Shown here piece after piece: positions 5,613-8,786 of a stretch of 8,786 nucleotides of DNA. Within the stretch, counting starts at the first letter, position 1, and each line of letters begins with the position of its first letter. Below the pieces are notes generated by a model. It saw nothing but the letters and a program-made list of their open reading frames with translations. It was not told the DNA's origin and searched no databases. The DNA comes from an uncultured Eubacteriales bacterium (GTDB lineage: Bacteria > Bacillota > Clostridia > Oscillospirales > Acutalibacteraceae): assembly GCA_934489735.1 (NCBI GenBank), contig CAKSSR010000047.1, positions 1 to 8,786 of the forward strand, given 5' to 3'. The position numbers and the translations under genes are program-made.

Positions 5613-8600
5613 ATGGAAGAGAAAGGGACCCTTGAGTTTATATTTGGCAGCGCAAAGTCAAATAGTATTGATATTATAATGAAAATGATTGACAAAGAAT
5701 TGAATAATGGAAACGAAAAGATAATTTTATTAGTCCCAGAACAGATTTCATTTGAAATAGAGAAAGAAGCTTTAAGGAGATTAAAGGCGGACAGAATGAA
5801 TAAGATACTAATACTAAGCTTTACTAGACTGTGTCACTTAGTATTTAATACAACTGGAAATGCTTTAGGAACAAGAATTAATGATAGTTTAAGAGCGATC
5901 ATGCTTGGGATGATATTGAATAATAGCGAAGTGAAAAGATATAGCAGACGAGAAAAAGAATCTGAAATGATAGAGCTATTATTAACGACAGTCAAAGAAT
6001 TCAAGTCACAAGGAGTAACAGCGCAAGCGTTGGACGAAATATCAAGCAAAGTATCAAGCGGGAAGTTTAAAGACAAATTAAACTATGTTGCATCTGTAAT
6101 GAATGAATATGATAAATTGATTTTAGATAACAAATATGTGGATCCATTAGACGATTTAACTAGACTGGCTTCAATTTTGAATACGAATAAGATATTTGAC
6201 GGTTACAGTCTATTTATAGATTCATTTATAAGTTTTACAAACCAGCAATACGAAGTGATAAAAGCTTTGTTTAATCAATGCGGACGAATAGTTGCATCAC
6301 TATGTATAGACCATAAATTGATAGGGAATAACTATCTTTCTAGCGCTGGTTGCAATGACTTAGGAATATTTGATATATCATCGAAAACTATTAAGAAATT
6401 GCATAAACTTGCTTCCAGTAATGATAAAAAAGTTAGTAAACCTATAGTCCTGGATACAAATATTGATAATGAATTAGATTTTTTAGAGAAAAATATATTC
6501 AGGAATAATAGAAAGAAATATCATCAAGAAGTAAATAGAATAAAAATTTATCAAGCAGCTTCTATTTATGAAGAATGTGACTTTGTTGCTGAAAGTATAA
6601 AGAAATTAATTATGACAGGGGAATATGAATATAGAGACTTTTCAATAGTAATAAGAAATGTTAAGGAATACGACGGGATAATAGATTTAGCTTTGAAGAG
6701 ATATGACTTACCATATTTTATGGGAGAAAATGTAGATATAGAATCAAAACCATTAGTAAAATTTATATTTTCTTTGATAGATGTGATAAGAACTAACTTC
6801 TCGTCTGAATATGTCTTAAAATATGTTAAGACTGGACTGCTAGAAATTAATCAGGACGACATTTCATTACTAGAAAATTATATCTTCATCTGGGATATAG
6901 ATAGGGATGCTTGGTTTAAAGACTTTGAAGATAACCCAAATGGCTTTGGATCATCTGACGACGATCAAGAAATATTAAGCAAAATAAATCAGACTAGAAG
7001 GAAAATAATTGACCCTTTGTTAATTTTGTCTGAAAAAATTAAGAAATCTACTGGCGGAGAGGTGTGCGCAGCTATATATGACTTTATGGAAGAGATAGAA
7101 ATCCCAAGAAAAATAATGGAAAGATCTGAAAAATTTAAAGAACTTGGACAGCTATACCTAGCAAACGAAGAGACTCAGGTTTGGAAAGTATTAATCGAGA
7201 TCTTCGACCAAATGGTAGTAATGCTTGAAAATACTAGGGTGACATTAAAAGAATTTCAAAGACTCTTTAAAATTGCTATGGCAACTCAAGATATTTTATC
7301 AATTCCTCATGGATTGGATGAGATAAAGATATATTCTGCTGACAAAATGGTATTTCCCCCAAGTAAAGTCTTCTTTGTATTAGGAGCTATTATGGGAAAG
7401 TTTCCTAAAGTACCGGAATATCAAGGACTATTTAACTTTTCTGAAAGGAAAGAACTGATACAGTTTAATATTGAAATATATGACTTTGTCGACGATCTAT
7501 CATCCCAAGAGAGATTTTTAGCATATAAGGCAGTAACGAGTAGCACAGACTTACTATTTGTTACGTGCTTTAAGTCAAATGTTGCGGGAGAGTTGTGCAG
7601 ACCATCAGAAATAATGAATCAGATTAAGTATATCTTCCCTAGTATAGAATTTTTGAAGAATGATAATAATAAAGATATTTTATCAAAAGAACAGGCATTT
7701 GAATGTTGCGGAAGATTTTGGAACGATAACAGCCTTATCTCAGAAGCCCTTAAGGAATATTTTAAAAATCAACCGGAATATTTGAGCCGATTTAAATCTT
7801 TGGAAAACGCAGCCAATAAAAATCAAAAACAATTTGAGAATAAAGAAGTATCAAATAAACTGGTAGGACGTAATTTTAAAGTGTCAGCATCTAAACTTGA
7901 ATCATTTTACTCATGCAGGTTTGCTTACTTCTGTAAATATGTACTGGGAGCTAAGGAACGAAGAAAAATTTCTTTCGACTTTATACAATATGGCAACGTA
8001 ATGCACTACCTGTTAGAAAACGTATTGTCATCTAAAGATATATCTGATGATAATATTAGTAATTTATTATATAAGTATATGGATGAAAAACTGGGAGGAA
8101 TAAAAAATAAGACAGAAAGATTTAAATATCTATTCTTTAGAATAAGTAAGACAATAAAAATGTTGGTCAGCTACATATTAAAAGAATTGGACCAAAGTGA
8201 GTTCGTCCCTATTGAATATGAATTGGAAATTTCACATGGCGGCAACCTAAATCCATTGAAAATTAATATAGATAATAACTCAAGTATATCGGTCGAAGGG
8301 AAAATTGATAGAGTCGATATTATGATAAAAGATAATAAAAAGTATATAAGAATAATTGATTATAAGACGGGAAGTAAAAAGTTTGAACTTACAGATGTAT
8401 TATATGGAATAAACATGCAAATGCTAATATATTTACTATCTATCTGCAACGAAGATAAAAGTAAGTATAAGAATTATATACCGGCTGGCGTCTTGTATAT
8501 GCCTGCTAAACTTAAATTGGATAACGTAGACTTGGATAAGTTTAACGATGAATCAATATTATCTAACCTTAAAATGGATGGAATAATATTAAATAATGAA

Positions 8601-8741
8601 GAGGTCATTAGAGGAATGGAAAGAGAAGGTAAGGGAAAATTTATACCAGTCAAGATAAGTAAAAATGGAATATCTAAAAGTAGTCAGGTCATGGACGAGG
8701 AAGAAATACAATTGATTAGAAACGACCACGCACACTCGTGA
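5613..8741 (+). CDS. addB: AddB helicase-nuclease subunit, 3' end truncated
   Basis: Subunit B of the AddAB (RexAB-like) complex, which resects double-strand DNA ends for RecA-dependent repair. ATG at 5613 follows a stop codon directly and lies behind GGGGGG at good spacing. Family landmarks: VPEQISFEIEKEAL (51-64), SFTRLCHLVF, the stretch TVKEFKSQGVTAQAL, FIDSFISFTNQQYEV, and SASKLESFYSCRFAYFCKY (from 758). The nuclease core is complete: GNVMH (His798), GKIDRVD (Asp899), IIDYKTG (Asp916, Lys918) and QMLIYL (Gln936). Cys768 would be the first ligand of the 4Fe-4S cluster. The usual Walker A (GRxGSGKT) near residue 10 reads GSAKSNS, so nucleotide binding by this subunit is doubtful. After Asn1037 the frame runs into the terminal repeat, adds DHAHS and stops. 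Roughly 100 residues, including the other three cluster cysteines, are missing. The truncation may be an assembly-edge effect. addA is expected downstream, outside the window. Confidence 0.92.
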   Translation: MEEKGTLEFIFGSAKSNSIDIIMKMIDKELNNGNEKIILLVPEQISFEIEKEALRRLKADRMNKILILSFTRLCHLVFNTTGNALGTRINDSLRAIMLGMILNNSEVKRYSRREKESEMIELLLTTVKEFKSQGVTAQALDEISSKVSSGKFKDKLNYVASVMNEYDKLILDNKYVDPLDDLTRLASILNTNKIFDGYSLFIDSFISFTNQQYEVIKALFNQCGRIVASLCIDHKLIGNNYLSSAGCNDLGIFDISSKTIKKLHKLASSNDKKVSKPIVLDTNIDNELDFLEKNIFRNNRKKYHQEVNRIKIYQAASIYEECDFVAESIKKLIMTGEYEYRDFSIVIRNVKEYDGIIDLALKRYDLPYFMGENVDIESKPLVKFIFSLIDVIRTNFSSEYVLKYVKTGLLEINQDDISLLENYIFIWDIDRDAWFKDFEDNPNGFGSSDDDQEILSKINQTRRKIIDPLLILSEKIKKSTGGEVCAAIYDFMEEIEIPRKIMERSEKFKELGQLYLANEETQVWKVLIEIFDQMVVMLENTRVTLKEFQRLFKIAMATQDILSIPHGLDEIKIYSADKMVFPPSKVFFVLGAIMGKFPKVPEYQGLFNFSERKELIQFNIEIYDFVDDLSSQERFLAYKAVTSSTDLLFVTCFKSNVAGELCRPSEIMNQIKYIFPSIEFLKNDNNKDILSKEQAFECCGRFWNDNSLISEALKEYFKNQPEYLSRFKSLENAANKNQKQFENKEVSNKLVGRNFKVSASKLESFYSCRFAYFCKYVLGAKERRKISFDFIQYGNVMHYLLENVLSSKDISDDNISNLLYKYMDEKLGGIKNKTERFKYLFFRISKTIKMLVSYILKELDQSEFVPIEYELEISHGGNLNPLKINIDNNSSISVEGKIDRVDIMIKDNKKYIRIIDYKTGSKKFELTDVLYGINMQMLIYLLSICNEDKSKYKNYIPAGVLYMPAKLKLDNVDLDKFNDESILSNLKMDGIILNNEEVIRGMEREGKGKFIPVKISKNGISKSSQVMDEEEIQLIRNDHAHS

Positions 8742-8786
8742 ATTTAGTCATGAGTTAGTGGTCGAATATAGTCAGCATATACGGAA
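8712..8786. repeat. Right copy of the 75-bp terminal inverted repeat
   Basis: Exact reverse complement of 3-77. Its first 12 bases (TTGATTAGAAAC) still read as plausible AddB sequence (LIRN). The rest is foreign to addB and supplies the premature TGA (8739-8741). It can fold: GACCAC (8724-8729) with GTGGTC (8758-8763), enclosing ACTCGTGA (8734-8741) with TCATGAGT (8748-8755) around the loop ATTTAG. Confidence 0.9.

Noticed and set aside
5834..6076. Minus-strand open frame inside addB
   Set aside because: Antisense shadow of conserved AddB sequence.
1..8786. A complete linear replicon with terminal inverted repeats
   Set aside because: The content includes housekeeping genes (cysK, addB) and addB is cut by the right repeat; no replication or terminal-protein gene is present. 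A contig edge in a repeat is simpler.

Overview
The window looks like chromosomal DNA from a low-GC Firmicute, most likely of the class Clostridia. Base composition is strongly AT-rich, promoters are sigma-A-like, ribosome binding sites are strong (AAGGAG/AGGAGG), and there is an AddB-type (not RecB-type) recombination nuclease subunit. No rRNA, tRNA or CRISPR array was seen. The window begins and ends with the same 75-bp sequence in opposite orientation, so it is probably a contig that stops in a repeat at both ends, or a segment flanked by inverted copies of a repeat.

Left part (1-3190), an accessory region: (i) a terminal repeat; (ii) a badly decayed ISAs1-family transposase on the minus strand; (iii) a small gene array. 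In the array, genes of about 110-130 codons each have their own sigma-A promoter. Two of them share a near-identical 90-bp leader, with a palindrome inside the promoter spacer. An identical 80-bp trailer carrying a terminator occurs twice. A second ISAs1-family element, internally deleted and dead, lies exactly between the first trailer and the second leader. Behind the second gene is the stop-riddled 3' end of a lost member of the first gene's family. The picture is of modular duplication, recombination and decay of small unrecognised proteins, with IS elements as neighbours.

Middle part (3190-4630): a minus-strand gene for a secreted, cysteine-containing protein of unknown function and a divergent 49-codon plus-strand gene. 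Their two promoters overlap at the -35 boxes. Each gene ends in a hairpin terminator.

Right part (4630-8786), core metabolism and repair: cysK (cysteine synthase, minus strand) is divergent from addB (plus strand). AddB is intact over most of its length, including the nuclease residues. It lacks a recognisable Walker A motif and is cut off by the terminal repeat before the cysteine cluster expected at the C-terminus. Its partner addA would be expected just beyond the right edge.

No complete new multi-gene system can be proven here. The best candidate for something undescribed is the leader-gene-trailer array at 585-3190.
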